From Alviniconcha marisindica (taxonomy: Eukaryota; Mollusca; Gastropoda; Provannidae), in the NCBI GenBank assembly GCA_018857735.1, contig JABMCL010002049.1:1407501-1471500 (forward strand): a stretch of 64,000 nucleotides of DNA. Direction: 5' to 3'. Each line of letters starts with the position of its first letter. Within the stretch, counting starts at the first letter, position 1. Under the pieces are notes generated by a model, which ran no database searches, was not told the DNA's origin, and saw nothing but the letters and a program-made list of their open reading frames with translations. The translations under genes and the position numbers were made by a program. Below are positions 11,466-23,087 of the stretch, piece after piece.

Positions 11466-14400
11466 TGCTGCAAACGGTTTACCCATGAGGTGTCTTTCAT
11501 TCATCTACCCGTGAAAAAGAATAAAACAAGCAGAGGAGAGTGTAGCTGGCGGAGAAAGTGACCAGCGAGAGAAGACGGTACATGGAAAGATGGCAAGGCT
11601 TCATTGACTTTTCCTGCTGCACTGGCAAAAAGACACTGCTGTCAAATTCTGCATACAAATACTGTCAAATTTAATACTGAAAATGTCCCTGGTAAATGGT
11701 TTAGGGGGTCGGCACCTCTGAAAACTGTCCTTGACTCCCAAATTATGCATTTCCTGAGTTTAGAGACAGATAAATGCCCGGATATACAGATACACACAAA
11801 CAAACAGAACAATGTGAAAAGAAAATCCACATATATATACATAATTTGCATATTTGATTAATTTGTATTGTCACATTTGATGAAAGTAGCACCTACAGAA
11901 CAGAGAAAGAAAACAACAACAACAAAAAGAAATAAAGAAAAAATGAAAAACAAATACATGAATATATATATATATTAACATTGTTACTTGAATATCAACA
12001 TAACTCAATGGCATCTTTACTCAGTGTAGTGATAACTAGCTGCATGCAGGCAGACCTGCAGCATCTGTATGAAGCACAGACACACAAAGCAATCAAATCA
12101 CACTGCATATATGCTGACACTCTTGATAGCCAAATGAGACCACACACACACACACACAACCATAGCTGAATGAATCTTGCACAAACACATGTGTACCCAC
12201 ACACATCCATAACTGAATGGATCATGCACAGACATATGCACACAACTGAATGGAATATGTCCACAAACATGCAGACAATTACAGTCAATCAATTTAACAA
12301 TATGATTGATAACATCAGTATTATACAAAATATATCTTACATTGTGGCAAGCATTTAAGTTATATCCATTTTTCTGAAAGACCTCTGTAGTAATAGGTCA
12401 TTCAAGCAGTATGTGTTTAACAGATAAGATATTTTTACAAACGCATGTCACATTCTGTGAATATTTAGTGTTCCATGAATTTAGACGTAACTTGTATATT
12501 ACTCTTGCTAAATACCTTGAACAAGACAGTATCACAAATTTACTTTTTTCAATTTGTTTATACACAGTTTTCTCAAGTGTTGAAGTAATCTCATGAGACG
12601 AGATTATACATACAGCACCTAGGAGGGAAACAAACATCTTTATACCTACACACACACTCACACATGCACTGACTCCTGCATGGCCAATGTCTACCAGCAA
12701 TTTGAAAAACATAAAATCATCTGTGCCTGCCAGTCTAAACAATTTTCCTGTGAATGACTCACAGTCATGCATGGCAGCCACAGTCTATTTCACTGCTGAA
12801 AACTAAGAAAAGAAACAACGAGGGAAAATGCTGAGTCAACTCGCATTCACACGGGGAAAATATCACTTTAGTTATGACTTCACACAACTCTTCAAAATAA
12901 ATAAAGACCATGGACACTGTCATGAATCTGTGAAGGAGTTTTGAACCTAACTGCATGAAAATTTATCAACAAAAAAACAAATTTCAGTTAAACCAAAACC
13001 AGAAACAGAAAAAACAATTATGTAAAAAAAAACAGAAGCACAATAAAAGGAGATGGTCTTACACACCCTGCTGACAACAATTACTACAGCTACAGTTCCT
13101 TTATCAGACCTGCTGAATTCTGCACAATACCTGCTTTAATTCAAAAACACCAATAATTAATCCCATGCATGCAATGGATCCTATAGATCTAACAAATCCA
13201 TAAATTTGGAAATAAAAAAACACAACCTAATCAAAGAAGCAGGCCCCAAAACGACCTACTTGTAAAATATTTTAACTGTTAGTGATACAATACAGCCCCT
13301 GTTTAAGGCTATTGACATTGTCATTACTGGTATCTTGTCTCTAGCTAGAACACTGGGGTGATAGTATAAACCACATACAAGGCTTGCAACCCCTATTTGT
13401 GACAACACGCAGTTGGACAAACTTTGAATATGTGGCTTGCACACTGCAGTATTGTTTTGTATAATTAAAGTTTGTATAGCCAGTATGCTTGAGTGTGCGG
13501 GTGCCTGTGTGTGTATATATGTATGTGTGTGTGTGTGTGTGTGTGTATGTGTTTAGAATAGTCTCTACAGACAAAATGTTGTGCTTCATATATACTTTAA
13601 TTATTATTTATTCATTGTTGCTTCGATCTAAATTTGCCCTGGATAGATGAAATGGTGTCCTGTATAATGGATCCAAGCTCCGAAAACAAGGATGAATTGT
13701 TTCTCCTCACTGCCGTCAAGGTGAGTTTGGAATGTACATGTCAAAAGCAAATAAAAAAACAGAAGACATTTGAATCCAAGAGTCTGCCATTTTGCTTGAC
13801 CTTCTTTCAGATGACCTGCGTTAACTGGCCCAAAGCGTGCTTTCCACCCATTGATATAGAAAACATTCTAAGGTCTGCCATATGTTTCTGGCCCACAGTT
13901 TACAAAAAAGAAACGAAAAAAAAAGCTGAGGATATGCCGCATGCTGCGAATTTATCTGCAGGTTGCAAAGCATCGTGTGGCTCATCCTTGAAGAAATTTT
14001 GTTGTTGTTGTACTAAGAGCAGGACATGACAAACTCTGTTACTGAAATCAGCAGAAGTCAGAGTGGTGGGTAACACAGCGCTTGTACTGTGACACGCATG
14101 ACAGAACAACAGCATTGAGTATGTACAGGTGAGGGAAAACAGTAGCAGCATGCTTGCTACCATCTCTCACCAAATACTGGGAGAACCTCAGGGTTTCAGC
14201 TGTGAAACGCTGACAAACAACAAACAGTGAGCTAATTAATATCAGCCCCCAACATTACAGGAAGACCATGCTGTGTCCAAGCTATATACAAAGTTGGGCT
14301 CTGCTTAATGCTTCGGAGCTGGCACATTCTTGAAACCATCATCATGTTTAATTTCTCTGATGAAATAATAAAGCAATCCTAGTTTCTGAATCTTAAGGCT

Positions 14401-16755
14401 GGGGGTAAGTGAGTAATTTGGTGTTTTACGCCCAGTCAACCAAAGGCTGGGGGCATTATCAGTCCCACTGGCTGAGAAAAACTGCACAACAGCATGACTA
14501 TACAAAACCAGCCTAGCGAGCAAACAAGCTATCTGTCTGCTTCCATTCTGGATCGGTATAGATTGCATACATGACACTGACAAGAGTCTGGAGAAGAGTG
14601 GACAAACTGATTTGTAGGCTGTGCACAATAGCTGCTGGTTTTCCTCAGGAAATGCAACATGAAATTTCCACAGGTGGAATTTTATACTGAGCCAGGGAAT
14701 TTCCTATTGAACAATATAGTAGTGTTGACCAAACCCTTGTGTCCGTCGTCCTTCAACATTGCCCAGCCCACAACTCTCTGATGCCAGAGATGCTCAGGGA
14801 GCAGGGCTGAGGGAGAAGCTGGGGGTGGGTGGGTGGGGGTGGGGGGCTGCCACCAAAACCTGAAGCAGACAGTGGTGTTCATCTTGCCTCTTGGTGAGAG
14901 GGCTTCAGATCTAGACCGCATCATCAAAGAGATCTGAATGCAGGAGAAAGTCAGTATGGTGTTCTATTTGCATTGTGGAACTGAAGGATTATCAAACAAA
15001 CAAACAAAATGTCCCACTGTGATGTCACATAAATTACTGACACCACTCAAGTGAAACTACCAATAAGCCATAACAACAAGACATGTCATATAAATGTTTT
15101 CCCACATCAAGGCTGCGTTGTTTCCAACACTCTGACCCCTGCATCCTGTCTGCAGACAGGACTGGTCTCTAGTGTTTGCTATTGTTTGGTTGCTGTGTCT
15201 TTCCACAATTTAAGCACATGGAGCATGTTGCTTGGGCAAAGAATTCTGGAGGCACCGGAGGAAGTATAGCTTGACACAGCTTGGTCGTCTGGACGGCTGC
15301 CAGCTTTTTGGAGGGAAATGTTTAAAGTCATTGCCAGACCATCAAGGGACCAGACCATCAAGGGACGTAACTCCGCCACACCAGGTGGTGAGAGCAGATG
15401 ACAACCAACTGCATGCACAAAAGAGCTGGTACCGTCATCCTGTTGTGACGTTCCTTGCAGGAGGTAGGAACTGCGCAGAAGATGAGAACAAGAGTTCTGG
15501 TTCCTGGTTACCTTCAGCTGATTTTTTTCTGCTACGATGATCCATTCAGACAAGGCCCTGCTTGATCAGACGATGATGTACATGAAGTCGCATTTCTGAA
15601 ACCCGAAGACAATAGGACTATATTTTACATTGGAACATTACTCATACTTATGGCGTGTGTGTGTGTGTATGTGTGTGCGTGCGCGTTCGTGCAGGTGTGT
15701 GTATGTGCGTTTGGGTGTTGTTTTGTTTTGTTTTGTTGGTGCAAATGGGTTGCTAGTTGATGTATGTCAGTGTTGTCGTTTGCTTATGTTTGTATGCTTA
15801 TCGTTTTCGAGACACTTTCCTTGTTGTAAAACTTGGTGAATAAAGAATCTGAATCTGAATCAAACACTGAATTATTTAGTGCAGTTCTTTCGCAAAAAAA
15901 CACCTCTAATGAAAGACCACACTCTCAACAGAGACCATTGCCTTATAAAAAGGTCACATTTTCAGGAAAAATTAAGACAACCTTCATTTAGTACAACATC
16001 ATTTGTATTGTAGCCTGGAAAGAGAGTTTATGGATGTACTGTACTATACTAATCAGTTTGTACAAAAGCATTGGATGCAATTTTTTTTATTGAAACTGTT
16101 GCTTTTAAAAGAGACAAAGCTTGGTGAAAAGAAAAATACACATTGCAATAGACATTACATATCCACATATCTGCTTTCAACTTTGTACATTTTGTGAGGA
16201 CTTGCATTCATTTGAATACAAATGAGACAATGCTCACCTTTGAGGCAGCTAGTAAATACTTCTCCATTCATTTACAAATTAGTTAATTTGTGAATGAATG
16301 GAGAACTGGAATCAAATCCACTAAATACGCCTATCTTCAAATGCACTGGGTTGTGAGATCAGAAACGCAAGAACTGGGTATTAAATCAAAATCCTCCTTT
16401 CATCCTGCTTCATGAATCTCTGGTCATGCCCAGTTGCAGTCAAAAGCCTTTGCACACCACTAGGTCTTGTACAATAAAACTGGCACTCAAATATAGTTTC
16501 ATTAGTACAAGCAGACCGGAACCACAGCATTTCAGAGATACGATAGCGCATACAATTAAAAACCACCAAATACACCTACCTAAAATGCTGAGGACCTTGT
16601 GGGCGTTACAAATTTTCTACCTTTTCATGCCAACTCATGTCTTTGCTTGGGACCCCCTTTAATCAAGGACCCCCCCCCACCCCCCCCCCCCCCCAATCAG
16701 AATGTATTCTGTTCATTTCCCAAAGGACTTTCAGATGACAGAACAGACACTAAGA
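11466..16755. other. Intergenic region beyond RPAIN, no gene confirmed
   Basis: It is AT-rich, with (TG)n near 13520 and a retroelement-like 3' end near 15830-15862 (AATAAAG followed by AATCTGAATCTGAATC). A motif GTTTTACGCCCAGTCAACC near 14424 recurs inverted at 37383 and 57183. The last RPAIN exon might lie here. A plus-strand pair of possible exons near 13650-13720 and 13811-14029 resembles nothing I know. Confidence 0.4.
16260..16305. repeat. Near-perfect 21-bp hairpin
   Basis: TTCTCCATTCATTTACAAAT is followed, after a few bases, by its complement ATTTGTGAATGAATGGAGAA with one mismatch. It lies in the intergenic region beyond RPAIN. Confidence 0.8.
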
Positions 16756-16800
16756 TCAATCACCATTCAGAAGAAAAGCATCAACCTTGCAACAGCTGAC

Positions 16801-16932
16801 CTGACAAACCATGATGAGGTTGCTGATGCCGTAGTTGTCTTGCACGGAGAAGAGGGGCTGTCCATCACACTCGTGCAGCCTCCTGGCATCCTCCAGCTGC
16901 TGTTGCACGAAGTCCAGACCAACTCCGTCCTG
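16801..16932 (-). CDS. RPAIN: RPAIN exon 6
   Basis: It encodes QDGVGLDFVQQQLEDARRLH, then ECDGQPLFSV and NLIMVCQ. The acceptor is a tandem CAG-CAG, so the first Gln may be alternative. The donor is probably CAG|GTCAGC, leaving the zinc-binding cysteine of MVC needing a partner in a further exon. An earlier donor ATG|GTTTGT is also possible. Confidence 0.78.
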
Positions 16933-19900
16933 CTGTGGACACAGAGACTGCAGGCTTCATCTCACACGACCTCCTCATTTCTGTTTTGTTGTTGTTGCTG
17001 TAGTAAGTAACATGCACTTCATGTTGCTGTAGTAAGCAACATACACTCCATATTGGTCTGTTGGAGATTTTTTCCCATGAGAAGTCTGATGACCTTTTCC
17101 CTGAGGAAAGCTAGATGTTTTTGTTTATATATATATACACATTTCTACTAGTGCTCCGTCTGTCAGTCTACCCAGCCAATTATATATTTCCAAACTTTTG
17201 CCTCATGTCCATGTTGTTTTCAAATGGACAAATCTCCTTCTGTAATCTTCCTCTCTTGTCTTGTCTTTCTCCCTCTGCAACCAGTGACCACAGGCATTGC
17301 TCCAGAAGCAAAGTAATGGCATGTTAGATTCTGCTTCTTCTTTTCACCATAGTCACATCAGCAAGATGTATTAATAATATCAGGGTGGTTCACTGACGCT
17401 GTATACAGACACAAAGAAAAGCACATACAGGCACACCGAAAGATATAAATCCACACTGACATCTTGCTCAATACTGTGGAGTAACCATTGAAGTGATTCA
17501 TATTTTTCAAGTAAACAAATGCTGAAGTACAACAAAAGAAAAAAAAGAAAAATAATGCTCGTTCCTATCTGAGTTTTGATCAGCAAACAACAGAATGACA
17601 CAGACCAAACTCAACAACAATTCTTACCTCAGTATTAATTCGAACACCACACTTGCAGAAGATGACTCCCTTATTCTCCATCAAAGGGTGTCTGCGAAAG
17701 GAAAAATAAAGAAGACATTTTCGATGCAAAGAAACAGCAAACAAATGCTGCTTATTTGTGAATTAACTGTGTGTAAAACAGCCAAAATTAGAGACAGGCA
17801 GACTTTCTGTAGAAATCAGAGACACACTGAGAGACCAGAGACATACACACACACACATTCATCTTGCAGGTATGTAAAAGAGAATACCATGTGAAATGTA
17901 TCAAAACTCATTAGCGCCCCCCTCCCACCCCCCGCCCCAATTCCTTTCCCACAGACTTCTCCCCTCACCCCCCATTCCTATTTGCCAAATGTAATGAGCA
18001 TGTGGCTGTCTATGTGGACTCTGGCTGCACTAGACAAGTTTACATTGATACTGAGTGATCGACACCACACAACTAGTGGTATTACATGTGTTAAACTGAG
18101 GTCATGGACTATGGTCAAATCGGATGCCAATTTCAAGATCCAGTGAAACAGACCACTCAGCTAAGATGCATCGGGGCAAGCAGTGAAACAGACCACTCAG
18201 CTAAGATGCATCGGGGCAAGCAGTAAAACAGAACACTCAGCTAAGATGCATTGGGGCAAGCAGTGAAACAGACCACTCAGCTAAGATGCATCTGGGGAGG
18301 AAGACAGTCAGCTGTACATAACACAGACTTGTACTGTCACCCCTATAACCAAAATGTCTGTAATTACAACCAGCTCCTGCAAGACTGACGCTGTACTTTG
18401 GTATGGTGCTGTATGGGACGACGTATCACCAAGGCATGTCAATTTCACCTGAGGGCCAACAAAGCCGCTTTTTGGCAGCTGTGCAGATGGGACGAAGAAG
18501 AAGACAGACAAGTACACACATCACAAAGGCTCACTTTGTGCAGACAGGATGAAAAAGACAGACAAGTACACACACCACAATGGCTCACTTTGTGCAGATG
18601 GGATGAAAAAGACAGACAAGTACACACACCACAATGGCTCACTTTGTGCAGACAGGATGAAAAAGACAGACAAGTACACACACCACAATGGCTCACTTTG
18701 TGCAGATGGGATGAAAAAGACAGACAAGTACACACACCACAATGGCTCACTTTGTGCAGACAGGATGAATAAAGACAGACAAGTAAAACCAAGGCCCCGG
18801 CAACAAAAAAACCATCAATGGCTCACTTTGTGCAGGTGGGATGAAGAAGACAGACAAGTATACACACTACAAAGGCAAGCACACACGCCACAACGGCTCA
18901 CTTTGTGCAGACAGGGAAAAAAGAAGACAGGCAAGTACACACATCACAAAGACTCACTTTGTGCAGATGAGATGAAGAAGAAGACAAACAAGTACACAAA
19001 CACCTCAAAGGCAAGTACACACACATCACAAAGGCTCACTTTGTGCAGATGAGACGAAAAGAAGACAAACAAGTACACACACATCACAAAGGCTCACTTT
19101 GTGCAGATGAGACGAAAAAGACAACAAGTACACACACACACCACAAAGGCTCACTTTGTGCAGACAGGATGATAAAGACAGACAAGTACACACACCACAA
19201 TGGCTCACTTTGTGCAGGTGGGATGAAGAAGACAGACAAGTATACACACTACAAAGGCAAGCACACACGCCACAACGGCTCACTTTGTGCAGACGGGAAA
19301 AAAGAAGACAGGCAAGTACACACAACACCACAAGACTCACTTTGTGCAGATGAGATGAAGAAGAAGACAAACAAGTACAAAACACCAAAGGCAACACACA
19401 CATCAAAAGGCTCACTTTGTGCAGATGAGACGAAGAAGAAGACAAACAAGTACACACACATCACAAAGGCTCACTTTGTGCAGATGAGACAAACAAGTAC
19501 ACACACACACACCACAAAGGCTCACTTTGTGCAGATGAGATGGAGAAGCAGACAAACAAGTACACACACATCACAAAGGCTCACTTTGTGCATATGAGAT
19601 GAAGAAGCAGACAAGTACACACACACCACAAAGGCTCACTTTGTGCATCTGAGATGAAGAAGAAGACAGACAAGTACACACACACCACAAAGGCTCACTC
19701 TGTGCATATGAGATGAAGAAGAAGACAGACAAGTACACACACACCATAAAGGCTCACTTTGCACAGACGGGACAAGTGGGATGGGTGTGCAGCATCTCAA
19801 TGGCACTGCACAACGCAGCCTCATCCTGCAGCAGGCTGACTTGGTAGATCTCATGCTCTGCTATTAACTTGGCCTCTGTGAGCACAACCAGGAAAAACTA

Positions 19901-22900
19901 CTATCAAACAGTTCTACTCTTAACCCTTTTAGTTTTACAGACAGCTGCTTTAGGGGGCTACTTCTTTCAGTGCAAGGTGTTTATGGAAGCCAACACAAGA
20001 CTATATTTTGCAGATGACCAGTTTCCAAAATTTGGAATCAAAACGTTTCTTTCTTCTTCAGCCAGACAACAGATATGGCCCAGAAAGGACTCTGACCAAG
20101 TTCCAGTCAAAATTCAGGACATCTTGATCCAAAAATGACTTTTGGCAAATGTGTAAGTGGCAGACAAGACAGTTGGAACAGTGGAACAAACTTCAGTCTT
20201 CTGCCTTACCATCTGACCTACCAGGGCTCTTACTGATCAATATTCATGATATCTTGATCCACAAAGGATAGATCATGACATCTTGATCCAGAAAGGACTT
20301 TGGCAAACTTGTAAGTGACAGACGAGACAGTCGGAACAGTGGAACAAACTTCAGTCTTCTGCAGGGGAGCCCTCTGCCTTACCGTCTGACCTACCAGGGC
20401 TCTTACTGATCAATATTCATGATATCTTGATCCAAAAAGGACCTTGATAAACTTGTAAGTGGCAGACAAGACAGCTGGAACAATGGGACAAATTTTAGTT
20501 GTCAGCCTGGGTGCCCTCTGGCCTCTGCCATACCATCTGACCTATCAGGGCTGTTATTGATGCCACCCACCTTCAGCTTTCATCTCCTCCTGGATCTGTT
20601 CAATAAGAGCCAAGGTTGTGTCAATCTCGCCTGTAGAGGGATCAAAGAAGTCCATCTGGAAAACGGGTGTTATCTAAATTACTCACTCACACACACAAAC
20701 TGAAGGGAAAAAACACCTATAACCCTGTATACTATTGTGTGCTAAGTACTGGTAACACTGAATAACTTATTATACGTTTATAATTTACAAACATTTAGCA
20801 ACCGAATGAACAGTACACACTACAAAATACCCCCCCTCACAGTCACACACACACAAACACATAGAGTAATACATACACAAAAGCAACAACAACAACAAAC
20901 AAAACAACAAACAAAAAACACCAACAGAACACCCCACAAAACTAAAACATTGAGCAGGTGAAGGATCAGATGCACAATCTGGAAAAAAACAAGAAACTCT
21001 CAATAGTCTCCTTGTTTGCTAATGCTTGTTTGACACACTTGCACCTGCATCTCCTCTCCCCCATTCCCTTCCCACACCCGTCTAGTGATCTACCCATCTG
21101 TAACCCACACACAGTTATACAGTTTACACACGCTTCAACTTCAGAGTTGTGTATTCATGCAGACAGGCAGACATGCTGATGTACACAAGCAAGCAGACGG
21201 ACAGACCAAGAAACCAACCTCACAATCCATGCCTTCTTCTTCCTTGAGTGCCTGCAGTTCTGTAGACATGAGCATCTTGATGAACTTGTTGCTTTCTCTC
21301 TCTCCCTCTGCATCACTTGGCTGTTCAGCTCCACCAATACCACGACGTTTGGCGTACAACTCATTTCTGCTCTCACGTAGGCGGCTCAGACAGCGCTGAA
21401 ATAACAGCGCCAACAAAGAAAGTGAATAATAAACTGATGTGAAAAGCTCAAACACTGCCATCCAAATTTCAGATGAAAAAAACGAAACAAACAAAAACAA
21501 AAACAAAAAGCCAAACAGAACAACATACAACAAAAAGCACCTCCCCCCCCCCACCCCCCCAACCAAAAACAACACTCCCTTTCCCCCCAAAAAAACAAGT
21601 GGACAACCCACCACCACTGCAAAACAACAACACACAAAAACAATTAAAAAACATACCATACAAATGTGCACAAAACAGAAATCACATAAGAGCATAATTA
21701 TGTAACAACATTATCAGCAAGTGAGTGAGGATTGCTGTCAAACAGATTTTCCATTTCACAGTCAAAGTCTGTAGCCAATGTAGGGCAGGTATTCATTAAT
21801 TCATGACAGCCTGGGTAGGTGCTCTGCAAAATTAATTTCCCACTGGGATTAATAAAGTATAATGTTATTGTTATTGTTAATCGTTAGTGAGACTAACACC
21901 AGACAGAGGGGTTCCCGTGAAGGTATTTCAGGGAGTGTACTCCGAAAGTTGGCAACCTACCACACAATTGTATGCCTCCACTGGACTATGCTTTAGCTTT
22001 CTCAGGTTCTGGGGATCCCCACAAGCATTTTTATAAGCGATAAGGACATCAAACTACTGGAAAAAGTTCAACGCCAAGTGGCCAGGCACGTGACCAACAA
22101 CTCCATGGACAGATAACCAGGCACTGATACAGCCATGCTCAAAAATCTTATGCAGACAAGTGGCCAGGCACGTGACCAACAACTCCATGGACAGATAACC
22201 AGGCACTGATACAGCCATGCTCAAAAATCTTATGCAGACAAGTCTTGAACAATGAAGATACATGACAGCCTGGGTGGGTGCTCTGCAAAATCAACAATGG
22301 CCTTGTACAGTTGGAGTCATAAAACCAGCAAGTTTCTTCTGCTGCTCTGACCCTGGGACTGAGGAGGACAAAGACTGCACCAGAAACAGACCCAAACTTG
22401 ACCATGTCCTCTTCCAGTCCCACTCCTTCTTCCCCTGTACAGTCTCTGAATGGAACCCCTCTCTACGGCTATTTCTTCAGACCCTTCACTCAAGTTCTTC
22501 CCGAGGCAACAAGGCTGCAGTCTCCACAACCTGTGGCTGGTCCCCACCTCTCCATGAACACCAAGATCGTGCATTGTATTTTGTATTGTAGTTTTAACAT
22601 CAGAATTCAGATCACCTGTCTTTTATTGGACATATTAATAACACCCAAGGCACTGACCATGACCACCTTTTTAAACACATATAACTACAGGACTTGCAAT
22701 GCTCTGACAAAGCCCAGTCCTTGACAAGAAGAAGAAGGATGAGTAAAGGTATACTTTGTCAGCATTTTACACCGCACATCAGTTCAGCTTTAATATATTC
22801 ATATATATTTTACAGTGTATCATTAAATATATTAACATTACTTATAAGTATATGACTTTTTATGAGTATGGGTTGAATGTGTTGATTTAATAAATTTATG

Positions 22901-23087
22901 TTGAGCTAATGGACAAAAATATACTGTGGTGGGAAATTCAGACTACTGCACATCAAAGTATAAGAGAAAAAGTCAGTGTTACCTTGCGATAGGTTTCTTT
23001 CCAGTTGTGTCCATTTGTTTTGTACTGGGACTGCCTGGTAGACTCCTGTGTACTGCCATCCTCACTGAACTTGATTCTTCCAGACAT
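16801..23087 (-). CDS. RPAIN: RPA-interacting protein homologue, six exons, last exon not found
   Basis: RPAIN binds replication protein A and assists its nuclear import. Six minus-strand exons join in phase to 227 residues (human form 219). Family features in order: WKETYRKRCLSRLRESR near residues 29-45 (human W-K-E-A-F-R-Q-RCLERMRNSR); MSTELQAL (human MEEEWNAL); a helix with EEIQQEL-like IEQIQEEM; AEHEIYQVSLLQDEAAL followed by the ribbon CPVCAK and, 13 residues on, CKCGVRI (human CPVC and CQCGLSI); then HECDGQPLFSV and LIMVC. The last cysteine pair of the zinc ribbon and the stop should lie in a further exon. A weak candidate acceptor just above 12887 would give LCEVITKV; alternatively, reading on through the donor reaches a stop at 16756. 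All six located exons are intact. The recognition rests on remembered family motifs, not a search. Confidence 0.86.
17628..17691 (-). CDS. RPAIN: RPAIN exon 5: zinc ribbon core
   Basis: This 64-nt exon encodes HPLMENKGVIFCKCGVRINT plus E, with the CxC of the ribbon. The acceptor is CTTTCGCAG and the donor GAG|GTAAGA. The A at its start completes the Lys codon of exon 4. Confidence 0.88.
18141..18300. repeat. Four 41-bp units in RPAIN intron 4
   Basis: Each unit contains CAGTGAAACAGACCACTCAG and CTAAGATGCATCGGGGCAAG; the copies are nearly identical. Confidence 0.9.
18490..19757 (-). repeat. 56-bp array carrying copies of the RPAIN exon 4 donor
   Basis: About 20 units on the minus strand read CATCCCATCTGCACAAAGTG followed by AGCC and a GTGTGTGTACTTGTCTGTC spacer. 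The array starts exactly at the end of exon 4, whose true junction is TCTGTGCAAA|GTGAGCC. Each unit therefore holds roughly 15 bases of exon end plus a donor-like GTGAGCC. Units diverge most near the exon and are most alike at 18540-18770. Confidence 0.92.
19758..19875 (-). CDS. RPAIN: RPAIN exon 4: helix and first half of zinc ribbon
   Basis: It encodes AKLIAEHEIYQVSLLQDEAA through HPTCPVCAK. The Lys codon is split across the donor GCAAA|GTGAGC and completed by exon 5. The donor and its flanks are amplified about 20 times in the intron that follows. Confidence 0.88.
20115..20560. repeat. Three tandem units of about 150-160 bp in RPAIN intron 3
   Basis: Repeated blocks contain TATCTTGATCCAAAAAGGAC, TTGTAAGTGGCAGACAAGAC and ACCATCTGACCTACCAGGGC. 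The array ends just before exon 3 (its donor side). Confidence 0.85.
20571..20655 (-). CDS. RPAIN: RPAIN exon 3
   Basis: It encodes MDFFDPSTGEIDTTLALIEQ followed by IQEEMKAE, an acidic helix matching the family's LEEIQQEL region. The acceptor is GTTTTCCAG and the donor GAAG|GTGGGT. Confidence 0.88.
21219..21395 (-). CDS. RPAIN: RPAIN exon 2
   Basis: It encodes 59 residues beginning RCLSRLRESRNELYAKRRG, the family's basic N-terminal motif, and ending MSTELQALKEEEGMDCE. The acceptor is TTATTTCAG and the donor GAG|GTTGGT; both ends are phase 0. Confidence 0.88.
21800..21885 (+). mobile_element. LINE 3' terminus with TTATTG-type tail
   Basis: TTCCCACTGGGATTAATAAA followed by a short TTATTG-type repeat is the usual 3' end of a CR1/L2-like element. 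No coding part precedes it directly. Confidence 0.5.
21990..22560 (+). mobile_element. LINE C-terminal remnant
   Basis: It reads KDIKLLEKVQRQVARHVTNN, a typical reverse-transcriptase tail, then pieces such as MTAWVGAL and HSFFPCTVSEWNPSL, which match the family's end motif (SFFPRTI-x-WN-LP). An 82-bp segment is duplicated in tandem at 22076-22240. Multiple stops make it dead. Confidence 0.7.
22983..23087 (-). CDS. RPAIN: RPAIN exon 1 with start codon
   Basis: It encodes MSGRIKFSEDGSTQESTRQS and then NGHNWKETYRK, 35 residues from the ATG at 23087 to the donor AAG|GTAACA. WKETYRK corresponds to the conserved WKEAFRQ just before the RCLxRxR motif. Confidence 0.82.

Noticed and set aside
13634..14029. 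Two possible plus-strand exons joined by a GTGAGT...TTTCAG intron
   Set aside because: The translation matches no family I know and has a low-complexity end; the splice signals alone are not enough.
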